A stretch of DNA of 64,000 bases. Source: Stutzerimonas urumqiensis. GTDB lineage: Bacteria; Pseudomonadota; Gammaproteobacteria; Pseudomonadales; Pseudomonadaceae. The DNA is taken from NCBI RefSeq assembly GCF_003640395.1, contig NZ_RBZQ01000003.1, forward strand, positions 434,001 through 498,000, given 5' to 3'. The notes below the pieces were generated by a model that was not told the origin of the DNA, did no database searches, and saw only the letters and a program-made list of their open reading frames with translations. This document shows, one piece after another, positions 57,476-64,000 of the stretch; within the stretch, counting starts at the first letter, position 1; every line of letters starts with the position of its first letter. The translations under genes and the position numbers were made by a program.

Positions 57476-58432
57476 ATGACAGCGATGCAACCAACAACTT
57501 TGAAGCGGTATCAGACCAGAGCACAAAATTTCTATCGGACTCGCTGCGGCGAGGACGATCCATCTTCGGCGCAGATTTGCGCGGCTCTGCTTGCCTGCGC
57601 TAGCGAGTACCGCACCAACTCGTTCAGCACGCTCAAAAATTCGCTGCTGAACGATCAGCTCGCTCGTGGCAACAGCAACACAGCAGCAGCAATCAGAAAG
57701 CTGATCAATCCGGTCACAGCGCCTGATAGCAAGATGACCAGAAAACCCAAGCTGAAACAGATTCGTAAAGTCCCCTTCGAGGACTTCAAAGCGCTGTACA
57801 AGCACCTTCATGAGGGGGGTAATCTCGATGAAGCCGCTTCGCTTGTCCTGGCGAACTGCATAGGCGTGCGTCCTTGTGAGATGCGCACGATCTCTGTTAC
57901 AGGGAACCTTGTGCAAATCATCGGTGGCAAAAAATCCGCAGAGCTACACCGCGGCGCTGACCGAACCCTGGTGATCGACAAACCCAACATTCTGAAATTG
58001 ATTGAATGGGCCGCACATAGAATGTCGAAGTGCCCGCGCACCAACACGGCTATTCGAGATCGATTTCGCCGAGAGTCACGAGCTCTATGGTCGAGGCGCA
58101 AACAGGTTCCGACACTGAAGAGTTTCCGGCATCAGATGGGCTCCATCCTCAAGGCTTCCGGAGAAAGCCCAGAAACCCAGGCGTACGTCATGGGACATCA
58201 GTGCATCAGCTCCCTGAGCGTTTACGGGGATAGCCGACTGGGGACAGGCATGAAGGCTCTCGTTCGCCCCGCCGATAGTGCTGATCTGACAAGCATTCGC
58301 CAACCACAGAAGCCCCCAAGATACGGACAAGGACGCAGTCTAGGGATGATCGAGTTTCCTGCCTCAACCAGGGGGCATTGGTCTAACGAGATGAAACGTC
58401 GACGTGACGAAAAAAACCAGCGGACGCCGTAA
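57476..58432 (+). CDS. Divergent tyrosine recombinase / integrase
   Basis: Encodes 318 residues from ATG 57476 (AGAAGAGAG ribosome site; an ATG three codons later is also possible). An N-terminal SAM-like core-binding part is followed by the catalytic domain with Arg132 ('CIGVRPCEMRTI'), Lys152/153 ('IIGGKKSA'), box II 'LKSFRHQMGS' with Arg218 but Lys215 in place of the usual His, His241 in 'YVMGHQ' and the nucleophile Tyr250 in 'SVYGD'. The C-terminal ~65 residues are basic and unusual. Unlike typical island integrases it sits at the far end from the tRNA and behind a block of hairpins. Probably active; target unknown. Confidence 0.82.
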   Translation: MTAMQPTTLKRYQTRAQNFYRTRCGEDDPSSAQICAALLACASEYRTNSFSTLKNSLLNDQLARGNSNTAAAIRKLINPVTAPDSKMTRKPKLKQIRKVPFEDFKALYKHLHEGGNLDEAASLVLANCIGVRPCEMRTISVTGNLVQIIGGKKSAELHRGADRTLVIDKPNILKLIEWAAHRMSKCPRTNTAIRDRFRRESRALWSRRKQVPTLKSFRHQMGSILKASGESPETQAYVMGHQCISSLSVYGDSRLGTGMKALVRPADSADLTSIRQPQKPPRYGQGRSLGMIEFPASTRGHWSNEMKRRRDEKNQRTP

Positions 58433-58531
58433 CGTCATCGTGGACGTAGGTTCATCGGCGAAGATGAACCCATCTCTGCTTTCAACTGTGGACTCAATCG
58501 GTGAATACAGCCAAAGCAGACACTAAACCGA

Positions 58532-58554
58532 GCCCGGTTCCAGCATCACCGGGC
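58532..58554. terminator. Stem-loop between the recombinase and TSUP genes
   Basis: GCCCGG (58532-58537) pairs with CCGGGC (58549-58554). It lies between convergent genes; no T-tract. The 146-bp gap shows no copy of the tRNA-Thr end, so no right attachment site is evident here. Confidence 0.4.
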
Positions 58555-58578
58555 ATTGGTCATACGTGCCAGCGAACT

Positions 58579-59358
58579 TCATGCAAGTACCTTTACGCCT
58601 GCCACCATCAGGACCAGCGCCAACCCAATCTGAATCCAGCGCCCGGTGATCTTTCCAGCCAATAAACTCCCCAGCAGTACCGCCGGAACCGAACCCAGCA
58701 ACAGGCTAATCAACATCCACCCATCCACCATCCCGGCAAACAGATAACCCAGCCCCGCAACGACAGCGAGCGGAATGGCATGCACGATATCGGTGGCCAC
58801 CAGACGATGGGGAGTCATGCGCAGAGGGTAGAGAAACAACAGCATCACACTACCCAGCGCGCCAGCGCCAACAGAGGTCAAGGCCACACAAAGCCCCAGC
58901 ACCGCACCTGAAACCACGGTCAGGACAGGCTGCACGGCCTTGAAGCGCTCTGCCTGGCTGACGCGACGGTTTCGGGCATATGCCATCAGCTTTGGTGCCG
59001 CCAACAGCCCCACGGCAGTGATCAAAACCACCACGCCAATTGCCTTGCTTAGCCATTCCACCTTGGCCACCTGCGCGCCCAAGCTCACCAGCACTACGAC
59101 GAACAAGGCCAGGGGCAGGCTGCCCAACCACAAGCGCTTAGCTACCTGCCAGTCCACCTGGCCGTTGGCATGATGAATACGCGCGCCGACCAATTTGGTA
59201 ATGGCGGCAAACCACAGATCGGTTGCAATTGCAGTGACTGGCGACACCCCAAATACCAGCAGCAGGATTGGCGTCATCAAGGCGCCGCCGCCAACCCCCG
59301 TCAATCCGACGACAAAACCGGTCAGCGCACCTGCCAGTGAATATGTCCAATCAATCAT
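58579..59358 (-). CDS. TSUP/TauE-SafE family anion exporter
   Basis: Encodes 259 residues with about eight membrane helices in two homologous halves: 'GFVVGLTGVGGGALMTPILL' and 'LCVALTSVGAGALGSVMLLF' carry the family's repeated Gly-rich motif. Family members export sulfite, sulfoacetate or similar anions. ATGA overlap with cysQ and proximity to cysD/cysNC suggest a role in sulfate or sulfite flow, possibly removing sulfite when PAPS is used or reduced. Confidence 0.9.
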   Translation of the reverse strand: MIDWTYSLAGALTGFVVGLTGVGGGALMTPILLLVFGVSPVTAIATDLWFAAITKLVGARIHHANGQVDWQVAKRLWLGSLPLALFVVVLVSLGAQVAKVEWLSKAIGVVVLITAVGLLAAPKLMAYARNRRVSQAERFKAVQPVLTVVSGAVLGLCVALTSVGAGALGSVMLLFLYPLRMTPHRLVATDIVHAIPLAVVAGLGYLFAGMVDGWMLISLLLGSVPAVLLGSLLAGKITGRWIQIGLALVLMVAGVKVLA

Positions 59359-60143
59359 GCAGGAATCAGCACGGCGTTGCGCGCAGCCACGAACGAGGGG
59401 TTCAGAACATCGGGTTTGCCGTAGCGCAGGGGATTACCCTCCCGATCCAGCACTACGCCCCCTGCGCCTTCAAGCACCGCCTGCGCAGCCGCAGTGTCCC
59501 ACTCACAGGTAGGCGCCAGGCGCGGATAGATATCAGCCACCCCCTCCGCCACTCGGCAAAATTTCAAAGAGCTGCCAGCCTGTATCAGGCTGACCGATCC
59601 AAGCCGCTCGATGAATGCCTGCGTTTCTTCGTTCAGATGGCTCTTGCTGGCCACAACGCGGCAACCATCATCCGGTTCAGCCGCGCTGACCTTGATAGGC
59701 TGCGTACCTGCGGCTGTCTCTCTGAATGCACCCAGGCCGGCGCCACCCCAATACATGCAGTCGATAGCAGGTGCATAGACCACACCCAACACACTGCGGC
59801 CCTGATCGATGAGAGCGATATTGACCGTGAACTCGCCATTACGCGCGATGAATTCCTTGGTGCCATCAAGTGGATCGATCAACCAAAAGCGCCCCGAGCC
59901 ATTGCGATGCGCCAGCGAACGCTCATCTTCTTCCGACACCACTGGATAGCCGGGCGACAAAGAACCAAGGGCGTTGGTCAAGACAACGTGAGCGACCAAA
60001 TCAGCCTCGGTAACCGGACTGTGATCTGCCTTCTCACGAACACCGCTCTGCCCGCGGCTGTAAATCGACATGATGGCATCACCCGCCTGACGAGCGATTG
60101 GCAACAAAAGAGCAGCCAAGTCGATCGATACACGCTGTCGCAT
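59355..60143 (-). CDS. cysQ: 3'(2'),5'-bisphosphate nucleotidase
   Basis: Encodes 262 residues. Inositol-phosphatase-fold motifs: 'VTEADLVAH', 'VSEEDERS', the metal site 'WLIDPLDGTKEFIARNGEFT' and 'CEWDTAAAQAVLEGAGG'. Hydrolyses PAP (left over when PAPS donates sulfate) to AMP, preventing product inhibition. Divergent from the sulfate-activation genes across 69 bp, which fits shared control. Confidence 0.95.
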   Translation of the reverse strand: MRQRVSIDLAALLLPIARQAGDAIMSIYSRGQSGVREKADHSPVTEADLVAHVVLTNALGSLSPGYPVVSEEDERSLAHRNGSGRFWLIDPLDGTKEFIARNGEFTVNIALIDQGRSVLGVVYAPAIDCMYWGGAGLGAFRETAAGTQPIKVSAAEPDDGCRVVASKSHLNEETQAFIERLGSVSLIQAGSSLKFCRVAEGVADIYPRLAPTCEWDTAAAQAVLEGAGGVVLDREGNPLRYGKPDVLNPSFVAARNAVLIPA

Positions 60144-60212
60144 AATGTAAATCCCTGTGATTTAATTTGATCAGCGAATCTTATCACGCGATTTTTATTG
60201 CCAGGAATCAAT
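60144..60212. promoter_or_regulatory. Divergent promoter region of cysQ and cysD
   Basis: A 69-bp AT-rich gap (TAATTTGATCAGCGAATCTT, then GATTTTTATTG) that must hold both promoters. CCAGGAATCAAT is the ribosome site for the rightward gene. No CysB-type or other operator could be assigned. Confidence 0.5.
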
Positions 60213-61682
60213 ATGACCCAAACTACGACAGCCGCTGCAGGTGATTTTACCGGGCTCGAGGCCGAACAGGTCTGGGACACTCATCTCGCCTACGAACACC
60301 TCAAAGCGTGCGGCGAGGCCGATACCAAGCGCACCGCCGAGCGCCGCCTTAACGCTCAGGGTCTGCTGCCTGCTGAATTGGCTGAAGAAGCACTGCAAGA
60401 CGAGCATGGCCGCGCCCCCAACAGAATCGTACTGGCCTGGGCCATGGAGCAAGCGCGCAAACGCCGCGATAGAGTGCTGTTCGTTCAACTGAGCCCGCTA
60501 CCCAGCGGAAAGCCCTGTCTGCATGCAAACGATGCCAGGGGCGCGCGCTTCTGGGTGCCATTGGCAAATGTCGCGTGGGAAACAGTCCGCACAGCCTGTG
60601 TCGCATTGCAAGAACACATCGGCAAGCCCGTCGCGATGTTTCCGCATGGCTCGTTGGTAGCCTCGATGCGCAACGCGGACGAGCTGCCTGACATCCACTG
60701 CTGCGCGCAGGTCTACCAGCCGGTGCTACCGCCTCATCTCAAGCTCCACCGGTTCGATTCAATGCCCGCAGAGGCGGTATCCGAACTATCCCCGCACCTA
60801 AAGCGCCTGGAAGCAGAGAGCATTCACATCATCCGTGAGGCGGTAGCCGAGGCGCAGAATCCGGCGATGCTCTATTCCATCGGCAAAGACAGTGGCGTGA
60901 TGCTCCACCTTGCCCGCAAGGCCTTCTTCCCCTCACCGCCACCCTTTCCGTTACTGCACGTAGACACGCGCTGGAAGTTTCAGGAGATGTATCTGTTCCG
61001 TGATTTCATGGCACGTGAGAGCGGCATGGACTTGCTGGTACACACCAACCCGGAAGCCATCGAAAAGAATATCAACCCTTTCGATCATGGCTCTTCGCTG
61101 CATACCGACATCACCAAAACCGAAGGGCTCAAGCAGGCGCTGGACAAGTACAAATTTGACCTCGTGTTTGGTGGCGCGCGCCGCGATGAAGAAAAATCCC
61201 GCGCCAAGGAGCGCATCTTCTCGTTTCGCAGTGCAACCCAGCGCTGGGATCCGAAAAGCCAGCGCCCGGAACTCTGGAACCTCTACAACACCCGTAAAAG
61301 CCAGGATGCCAGCATTCGAGTATTCCCCCTGTCGAACTGGACTGAACTCGATATCTGGCACTACATCTACCTGGAAAACATCCCCATGGTGCCCCTGTAC
61401 TTTGCCAAGTTGCGGCCTGTAGTCGTGCGTCCCGAGATGATCATGCTGGTCGACGATGAGCGCTGCAAACTCCTGCCCGGCGAAGACATTCAGATGCGCA
61501 AAGTGCGTTTTCGCACACTAGGCTGTTACCCGCTGACAGGCGCCGTGGAGTCAGAAGCACAGACGCCGGAAGACATCCTGCTGGAAATCATCAACACACG
61601 ACAATCCGAACGGCAGGGCCGTCGAATCGATACGGATAGCGCAGGCTCCATGGAGAAGAAAAAACAGGAGGGCTACTTCTGA
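60213..61682 (+). CDS. cysD: Sulfate adenylyltransferase subunit 2 with extra N-terminal domain
   Basis: Encodes 489 residues, against ~300 for normal CysD. From Met184 on it is a standard ATP-sulfurylase small subunit: '[20 protein letters not shown]', PP-loop '[18 protein letters not shown]', '[20 protein letters not shown]', '[15 protein letters not shown]', '[12 protein letters not shown]'. Residues 1-183 form a domain I do not recognise ('[20 protein letters not shown]', '[20 protein letters not shown]', '[17 protein letters not shown]'). The only ribosome site (AGGA) serves the long form; none precedes Met184. With CysN it makes APS from ATP and sulfate. Confidence 0.92.
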   Translation: MTQTTTAAAGDFTGLEAEQVWDTHLAYEHLKACGEADTKRTAERRLNAQGLLPAELAEEALQDEHGRAPNRIVLAWAMEQARKRRDRVLFVQLSPLPSGKPCLHANDARGARFWVPLANVAWETVRTACVALQEHIGKPVAMFPHGSLVASMRNADELPDIHCCAQVYQPVLPPHLKLHRFDSMPAEAVSELSPHLKRLEAESIHIIREAVAEAQNPAMLYSIGKDSGVMLHLARKAFFPSPPPFPLLHVDTRWKFQEMYLFRDFMARESGMDLLVHTNPEAIEKNINPFDHGSSLHTDITKTEGLKQALDKYKFDLVFGGARRDEEKSRAKERIFSFRSATQRWDPKSQRPELWNLYNTRKSQDASIRVFPLSNWTELDIWHYIYLENIPMVPLYFAKLRPVVVRPEMIMLVDDERCKLLPGEDIQMRKVRFRTLGCYPLTGAVESEAQTPEDILLEIINTRQSERQGRRIDTDSAGSMEKKKQEGYF

Positions 61683-63595
61683 TGGCACGCCTCAAGAAAA
61701 GCACCTCGCCCGAACAACACGCCCACAAGACGGCAACACTGAGCGAATGGCTCGAGCAGCAAGCCAATCAGGACCTGTTGCGTTTTATCACCTGCGGTAG
61801 CGTCGATGATGGCAAAAGCACGCTTATCGGCCGCTTGCTCTGGGAGGCACAGCAGGTCTTCGACGATCAGTTGAGTACGCTGCAGGCAGACTCCAAGCGC
61901 CATGGCACGCAAGGTAACGACATTGACTTTGCCCTGCTCGTAGATGGCCTGGCAGCCGAGCGAGAACAGGGCATCACCATCGATGTGGCCTATCGTTTCT
62001 TCTCCACACCGCATCGCAAGTTCATCGTGGCCGACACCCCTGGCCACGAGCAGTACACGCGCAACATGATCACAGGAGCCTCCACCGCCGACGTTGCGGT
62101 ACTGCTGGTCGATGCGCGCCAGGGCGTGCTGACGCAAACCCGCCGGCACGCCTATCTGGCGTCACTGGTGGGCATAAAGCACATCATCCTGGCCATCAAC
62201 AAGATGGATCTGGTGGCGTATGACCCCCAGGTGTTCGCCGATACGCTGGCTGCGTTCAATACAGCGGCTGAGCCATTGGGATTCGACAGCATCACCGCCA
62301 TCCCATTGTCGGCTCTCAAGGGCGACAACATCACCTCCCGCTCGGCGCATACGCCCTGGTACCAGGGCCCAACCCTCATGGCCTGCCTGGAAACCATCGA
62401 CCCTCGTCCCCCCAAGGCATTCAAAACGGTCTTTCCCGTTCAATGGGTCAACCGTCCGGATGCCAGCTTCCGAGGCTTCAGCGGCACATTGGCCTCCGGC
62501 CAGCTGGCGGTAGGGAGCGAAGTACGAGTAACGGCCTCCGGGCAGACAGCCAAAGTCTCACGCATCGTCACCGCCAACGGTGATCTCGACTGTGCCAACC
62601 CGGGTGATGCCATCACGTTGGTACTGGACCGCGAAGTCGACTCCTCAAGAGGCGACATACTGGCGCGCGCCGAGCAACCGCTGGAAATGACCGACCAGTT
62701 CGAAGCCACCCTGGTCTGGATGCACGACGAGCCTGGCCTGATAGGCCGCCCCTACGAGATCAAACTGGCGAACCAATGGGCCAGCGCCAGCCTTACCGCA
62801 CTGAAGCACCGCATAGACGTCAACACCCAAGCTCATGAATCGTGCCGCCAGCTGCAGCTTAACGACATCGCAGTGGCCAACCTTGCACTGAGCAAGCCAC
62901 TGGTTTTCGATACCTACGCCCAATCAAACACCCTGGGCGGATTCCTGCTGGTCGACAAATACACCCACAGCACCGTCGCCGCCGGCATGATCCGCCACAA
63001 CCTGCGCCGCGCACAAAACGTACATCGCCAGGCACTCAGCATTACCCGCGAGGACCGCGAACGCCTTAATGGCCATAAAGGCAAGGTCATCTGGTTCACC
63101 GGCCTTTCCGGCTCGGGAAAATCGACCATCGCCAACGCCCTGGAGAAAGAACTCCACGCCCTGGGCAAACGCACCTACATCCTCGATGGCGACAACGTTC
63201 GCCAAGGCTTGAACAAGGACCTGGGCTTTACCGATGCAGACCGCGTGGAAAATATTCGGCGCATTGCAGAAGTAGCCAAACTGATGATGGATGCAGGAAT
63301 GATTGTCATGACTGCATTTATTTCACCGTTCAGGCGAGAGCGGGAAATGGCAAAAGAACTCATAGGGGAAGAAAACTTTCTCGAAATATACGTCAGTACA
63401 TCTCTGGAAGTCTGTGAACAGCGGGATGTAAAAGGGCTCTATAAAAAGGCGCGCGCCGGGCAGCTGCCGAATCTATCTGGGGTGGGCAGCGCATATGAGC
63501 CACCTATTGCCGCAGACATTGAGGTCAATACCGCGCTAGGCGAACCGGACTCTATTGTGACCAACCTTCTGAAAAAAATTGATGAAAGTTTATAA
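61682..63595 (+). CDS. cysNC: Bifunctional sulfate adenylyltransferase subunit 1 / APS kinase
   Basis: Encodes 637 residues; TGATG overlap with cysD. The CysN GTPase part has G1 'GSVDDGKSTLIGRLL', G3 'DTPGHEQYTRNM' and G4 'NKMD', then EF-Tu-like barrels. From about residue 455 an APS kinase is fused: P-loop 'FTGLSGSGKSTIANALE', 'DGDNVRQGLNKDLGF', 'FISPFRREREMAKELIG'. With CysD it turns sulfate into APS and then PAPS. The same fusion is NodQ in rhizobia, where PAPS feeds sulfation of an exported sugar; no PAPS reductase is encoded here. Confidence 0.97.
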   Translation: MARLKKSTSPEQHAHKTATLSEWLEQQANQDLLRFITCGSVDDGKSTLIGRLLWEAQQVFDDQLSTLQADSKRHGTQGNDIDFALLVDGLAAEREQGITIDVAYRFFSTPHRKFIVADTPGHEQYTRNMITGASTADVAVLLVDARQGVLTQTRRHAYLASLVGIKHIILAINKMDLVAYDPQVFADTLAAFNTAAEPLGFDSITAIPLSALKGDNITSRSAHTPWYQGPTLMACLETIDPRPPKAFKTVFPVQWVNRPDASFRGFSGTLASGQLAVGSEVRVTASGQTAKVSRIVTANGDLDCANPGDAITLVLDREVDSSRGDILARAEQPLEMTDQFEATLVWMHDEPGLIGRPYEIKLANQWASASLTALKHRIDVNTQAHESCRQLQLNDIAVANLALSKPLVFDTYAQSNTLGGFLLVDKYTHSTVAAGMIRHNLRRAQNVHRQALSITREDRERLNGHKGKVIWFTGLSGSGKSTIANALEKELHALGKRTYILDGDNVRQGLNKDLGFTDADRVENIRRIAEVAKLMMDAGMIVMTAFISPFRREREMAKELIGEENFLEIYVSTSLEVCEQRDVKGLYKKARAGQLPNLSGVGSAYEPPIAADIEVNTALGEPDSIVTNLLKKIDESL

Positions 63596-63626
63596 TCAGT
63601 AAACGCTGAGCTATGAATAAGGCATA

Positions 63627-63671
63627 AGGGCACCACCTTACCTGAAAGGTCAGGTTTTGCCCTCGGTTTTT
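63627..63671 (+). terminator. Rho-independent terminator after cysNC
   Basis: AGGGCA (63627-63632) pairs with TGCCCT (63658-63663), with the inner pair CCTG/CAGG, followed by CGGTTTTT. It lies 30 bp past the cysNC stop. Confidence 0.75.
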
Positions 63672-63762
63672 GCGCCATCTTTATATTTGCCAAACCTAGC
63701 AGAGGTATATGAGAAGATTTAAGGGGATGTGAAACCATAAGACGCAGGCTTCCTTTATATAA

Positions 63763-64000
63763 TTAACTGATATCATACTGTGCTGATATCGAGCTAAAAG
63801 CAGAAAAACGCCCCTCTTTTAAGCCAAACTTTTTGAAATGCTCGACAGGGTCAACACCGGCCGACAAAACATCCCGATTAAGCAAAAGGTAATGTACTGG
63901 GTCAAAGAAGTCACGCGTGGGGCTGAGGTTTCGGTAATAGGCCGAAAGCCCACTTTCAAATCTCGTCAAGTTGGCAATTTCCTCAAGTGCCATGCGCATC
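63763..64000 (-). CDS. C-terminal end of a polysaccharide-synthesis-type protein (partial)
   Basis: The frame runs from its stop at 63763 to the window edge; an ATG at 63999 exists, but the product probably continues beyond the window. Its last 78 residues contain 'FDPVHYLLLNRDVLSAGVDP' followed by 'VEHFKKFGLKEGR', a repeat ('FDP-YYL--NPDV---G--P--HY---G--EGR') that I know from rhamnan-synthesis and glycosyltransferase-linked proteins. GC is visibly lower than in the core genes, as is usual for O-antigen-type loci. Enzymatic function cannot be told from this fragment. Confidence 0.65.
   Translation of the reverse strand, partial: MRMALEEIANLTRFESGLSAYYRNLSPTRDFFDPVHYLLLNRDVLSAGVDPVEHFKKFGLKEGRFSAFSSISAQYDIS

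Noticed and set aside
58433..58578. Right attachment site (copy of the tRNA-Thr 3' end)
   Set aside because: Checked for GGTTCGATTCC and GCCGGCACCA; only an unrelated GCCCGG/CCGGGC hairpin is present.

Overview
The window is GC-rich (clearly above 60% in most of it) with tightly packed genes, many start/stop overlaps (ATGA, TGATG) and short palindromic intergenic repeats of the kind found in pseudomonads. Gene order also fits Pseudomonadaceae: secB-grxC-rhodanese facing gpmI-envC-ctpA-yibQ, the hisB-hisH-DUF2164-hisA-hisF block, asmA-mutY-yggX-tRNA-Phe, and a HisPJQM-type ABC operon. I infer a Pseudomonas or Stutzerimonas (P. stutzeri group) chromosome. That is inference from gene content, not a database match.

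Layout. 1-4.4 kb: small secreted protein, LysR regulator facing an acyl-CoA synthetase, a membrane protein and trmL. 4.5-16.4 kb (minus strand): one long respiratory operon, actABCDEF (alternative complex III), a single-pass membrane protein, a SCO copper chaperone and coxBACD (caa3-type oxidase). 16.7-20.1 kb (plus, divergent): a ForCE-like formate dehydrogenase (catalytic subunit plus DUF1641 protein). Together these would form a complete route: formate to quinone, quinol to cytochrome c through ACIII, cytochrome c to O2. 20.3-26.8 kb: protein export, redox and envelope housekeeping genes. 26.8-32.0 kb (minus): two tandem solute-binding proteins and a his operon with an inserted chorismate mutase. 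32.1-36.4 kb: GNAT protein, AsmA, MutY, YggX, tRNA-Phe. 36.5-42 kb: an orphan arsB, a BCCT transporter, and a GntP-type permease flanked by two very small acidic ORFs. 42.0-48.7 kb: a copper/silver efflux operon (small Cys/His/Met-rich protein, CusC, CusB with a CusF-like tail, CusA, separate CusF). 49.4-53.6 kb: amino-acid ABC transporter and a methyltransferase. tRNA-Thr lies at 53.7 kb.

53.8-58.5 kb is an accessory island of visibly lower GC downstream of tRNA-Thr. It holds a structured leader resembling a C4-type antisense RNA, small unknown genes, an HTH protein with a probable TTG start, an antirepressor-like protein, a DUF6957-type protein and a divergent tyrosine recombinase. Between the last two genes is the most unusual DNA in the window: twelve 7-bp half-sites (TGCGACA alternating with its reverse complement) in exact 16-bp register over 183 bp, then a 228-bp block bounded by 13-bp perfect inverted repeats and filled with three hairpins.

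58.6-64 kb: TSUP anion exporter and cysQ facing a CysD with an unrecognised ~183-residue N-terminal domain and a CysN-CysC fusion. The window ends in a truncated protein with a repeat seen in polysaccharide-synthesis enzymes. I infer an activated-sulfate (PAPS) supply module beside a surface-polysaccharide locus.
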